Made by a program: the position numbers and the translations under genes. Positions 61,101 through 64,000 of a stretch of DNA of 64,000 nucleotides are shown here, in pieces (the stretch's first letter is position 1; each line of letters begins with the position of its first letter). The notes under the pieces are model-generated. The model saw nothing but the letters and a program-made list of their open reading frames with translations. It had not been told where the DNA came from and did not search any database. Origin of the DNA: Solenopsis invicta (taxonomy: Eukaryota > Arthropoda > Insecta > Hymenoptera > Formicidae). Where the stretch lies: contig NC_052665.1 in the NCBI RefSeq assembly GCF_016802725.1, positions 5,952,001 through 6,016,000 on the forward strand. Reading direction: 5' to 3'.

Positions 61101-63061
61101 ATGTATAACGTTGCGAACATACAACAACGCGACAGCCGTGACTCCGATCTTCGTACTTCATACTTAGAAGAGTGTCCCCGGCGTCATGTTTCTCCTCTTC
61201 GTATAGTACCTGAGCGACACACAGAGCCCGCGTTTAGCGATCGCCCCCGTCGTCGATGAAGCGCGAGAGTGGTGCGAGATTCAAGTCCACAAAGCACGAA
61301 AAAAAAGGACGTTTCATATATCATCCTAAAGGAACTTTAGAGAATAGAATAATGCAAGACTCTCGGTGTGTATTCGAATGTTTTCTTTTTTTTTTATTAT
61401 CACATTTCGTGTGTCTGTTACATTGTTCATTGTAATCTGCTTTATTTATCTGTTACATCTCGTTTATAATAAATTCGTAAGAAAAATACTTGTTGCAAGT
61501 GCTGAGGAAAATCGCACCACTCGGGATAAAATCATTCGCGCGAGCGAGGTACACTTTGACCTCAGGAGCAACTTTAAACACAGCGTAAAAGACGGGTCTG
61601 CGTGTACATATAAAGCGCAAAACGTACAGGACATACAAACACATATACACACACGTGCAGAGGATAGTTGTGAATTAAACCCCCGCTCTGTTGGAAAGAA
61701 AAAAAAATGGACATGTACATATAATGTGTGACATTTAGCGACTATACACGAACTTCCTTTTGTTGGTATCTAGAGAGAGAGAGAGAGAGAGAGATCTTCA
61801 GGTTTCAGGTCGAGTTTTTCGTACGGATCGATTATTCACAGGCGATTTTCGTGTATCTCAACAAACTCATCCTCTCTTTGAGAGGAAAAATTCGAATGAT
61901 TCGTAATTAGTGTGTACAACGGTGATCTAATCTACTTCTTTTTTTTTAAGGTTTGAAGAAATTGTACAACACAATGAAAAGTTATCTTTTTTCTTGTATA
62001 AAGATTATTGCATATTTGTTGCCGAAAGCATAGAAATCAATTTTTGTTTATTATATTTATTATAACTATATTTTTTTAGCTTATTTATAGTTATAATTAT
62101 ATAATTATATATATTATAATTATATAACTATACTGTAACACGTAATTCTTGAAATATGTAAATTGATGTAATAAAATGATTATTGAAGTTGACATTTGAT
62201 CACGATGGTGAATCAAGGTCTAGAAAACGAAACATGGATCAACTTCCCATGACAAATGTTTGAGAAAAGAAAAATGATTTGGATAACTGTTGTCGTGAAG
62301 TCTTCAATTACATTTGATTCGAGGGAAATTGTCTGTGCGTAAGCAATCTCAGGTACGATACAGTAACAATAAATGTTAGAAGCGAAGAAAGAGAGAGAGA
62401 GAGAGAGAAAGAGAGAGTTAACACCGACGGGGCATCTCTTCCTCGAGAACCAGAGACAGAGACGCGTTTTTCACAGTAAAAAAAAAAAAAAAGACGAGAC
62501 AAACTTTATCGCTGCAGCTACCGTACGAGTATCATCTAGATTAAAAATTTAGACGACGTGAAAGCGCGAATGTCGCGTGTATATGTACCTAGACTCATTT
62601 GTAACACGTCGAGGAAAGATGCTCGACTAATTTGTTCGGTGTATCTATCGTTCGATCCCTACGACGTACGCGGAAGACGACAGCCTGTACATAGTGATAT
62701 GATAACGCCGAGGTACACACAGCTCCCTCCCGATTGTTGTATCATAATATAATATTAATATTAACAAAAAATAATAATAAACGCATACGGCGCGATCGCA
62801 GAATTGTCAAGCTAGGATAAAAGAAGAAAACAAGAAAAGAGAGACGATAAGAAAAGAAGCGAAAGACTCTATCTAAGAAACGTGATTATTATCCACGAAA
62901 ACACGCTCTGTTAATGCGACTAATTACAAAACAAAGTAACTGAAAATTAATTATAGCGAGCGAGAGCATACCACGCCTACAGTAAAACTACAGATGTAGC
63001 ATACACGATAATATTATTATCAAAACAGTTCAATGTAAATTGTTATTTTTGTTGAAATAAA
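58105..63061 (+). other. Smr: Smr 3' UTR (about 5 kb)
   Basis: No further coding signal follows the stop. The region is AT-rich with (GA)n stretches near 59398-59470, 59934-59998, 61772-61793 and 62389-62418. It holds six Pumilio-type octamers, TGTANATA, at 58413, 59232, 59643, 60521, 61714 and 62686. Earlier AATAAA hexamers (for example about 59829 and 62170) allow shorter forms. The end is inferred from the signal at 63056. Confidence 0.6.
63056..63061 (+). terminator. Smr: Candidate poly(A) signal AATAAA
   Basis: Hexamer in AT-rich DNA near the end of the transcribed-looking region. The first GT-rich downstream text appears within about 70 bp. Motif-only evidence. Confidence 0.4.
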
Positions 63062-64000
63062 AATCACCTCCGTTATAATAAGGAGCATCTTCTCGTTTTC
63101 GCCTTTTGATTTCGCTCTGTATCGTTTCTCTCGAACGAGAGTGCAATTCTATCAGAAAATATTTGCGAAATATGACGTGATCGTGAACAAATTCAAGTGA
63201 GAAATCAATTTTTTTCGATCGATTGTGAGACTATATCATTATATTGAGAACGTTTATTAAGAAAATTCAATCAAAAAACGTGTAATGATATTCCATTCGA
63301 AGATGCAATATATATCGTCTTATCCATGGTAAGATGATAATTATCAGATTGATTTCTTTTTAATCACTTTATTTTATTTTATACAAAGCATACAAAATAT
63401 ACACACATTACAGACATTCTCGTCGCTCCATTGAACAATAACAAAGGTTTTCATTGAAAACGATTACAAAATATTACACAATTCTATATTTATCTTGCAT
63501 AAAAATAAGGCACGCACGCGTGCGTTCATTTCTTCGCGGTCAAAAACTCATACTTTCATTATTCTTTTATATAAAAATATTATACAATGAGGAATACGTC
63601 TAAGTCACTCACACTTAGAAAAAACATGCGCATAGCATTGATAGACGAGGCGTACATGTAAAATTTTAGACAATATTGTCGCTATTATTTAAAATTACAT
63701 CTATTTTATAAAACCAATTTGTGGGAATTCTGTTGTCAATATTGTAATCGAATATAATAATAATATCCAGAATATTTAAGGAAAAAGGATATATTAAATT
63801 AAAAAAAAAAAAAAACAGGTAAGTTATATATAAATCATATTTTATCAGAATATTAATAATAAAAACGATATTTGTCTTCCGATTATCTTGACAATGTTAA
63901 TTAAAATATGTTCATTATAAATGTTCTTCTCTTTTTGTTTTGAATTCTAAAGCAAATCTAGAATATTAATATAATCAAGACTCATCCTGTATCATAGTTA
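63062..64000. other. Downstream DNA
   Basis: AT-rich with a poly(A) run at 63801-63815. No gene, repeat family or RNA recognised. Confidence 0.6.

Noticed and set aside
1..64000. CRISPR arrays, bacterial operons, rRNA or tRNA genes
   Set aside because: No regularly spaced repeat-spacer units, no ribosomal sequence and no convincing tRNA box A/B pair were seen; the DNA is eukaryotic.

Overview
This is a eukaryotic, insect nuclear genomic window, most likely hymenopteran (ant-like). The gene has many small exons with canonical GT-AG introns, intronic DNA alternates between AT-rich and CpG-rich blocks, and a Penelope-like retroelement fragment of a kind common in insects is present. The species assignment is inference; the animal gene content is direct.

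One gene fills the window on the + strand: the insect orthologue of vertebrate NCoR/SMRT, known in Drosophila as Smrter (Smr), a nuclear-receptor and HDAC3 corepressor. I could build the coding exons from 9943 to the stop at 58102-58104 by matching splice sites and reading phase. There are two alternative first coding exons (His/Pro-rich at 9943, Tyr/Pro-rich at 15396). Both feed in the same phase into a Gly/Ala-rich exon at 26446. Next come the TBL1/GPS2-type coiled coil (30326), the deacetylase-activating domain with SANT1 (30829 and 32959), a Ser/Thr-rich linker (33520, 35126), a Cys-rich module (52036), SANT2 (52636), two GSI(T) motifs and a very long charged helical repeat (54470), and two C-terminal CoRNR boxes (54470 and 56818). 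The last exon ends in a conserved acidic tail. The coding sum is about 8.0 kb (roughly 2,670 codons). A 3' UTR of about 5 kb follows, with a candidate poly(A) signal at 63056.

A second gene lies on the minus strand inside the 16.7-kb intron 35341-52035. It encodes a BTB domain (split over two exons and interrupted by a Thr-rich insertion) and two C2H2 zinc fingers. Vertebrate BTB-zinc-finger repressors such as BCL6 and PLZF act by recruiting SMRT/NCoR, so a BTB-ZF gene nested in a SMRT/NCoR gene is suggestive.

The first 2.4 kb is CpG-rich, consistent with a promoter or 5' UTR exon, but its splicing to the coding exons is not proven. The rest is intron: microsatellites, a 240-bp retroposon with a 14-bp target-site duplication, hairpin or MITE-like repeats, and a decayed Penelope-like GIY-YIG fragment followed by a hammerhead-like motif. 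Two coding exons (26446-27261 and 36683-37966) cannot be read in one frame through GC-rich triplet repeats; assembly indels are the simplest explanation. The observations most worth pursuing are a 45-nt candidate cassette exon inside the deacetylase-activating domain (32445-32489), the nested BTB-ZF gene, the Cys-rich module before SANT2, and a set of Pumilio-type sites in the 3' UTR.
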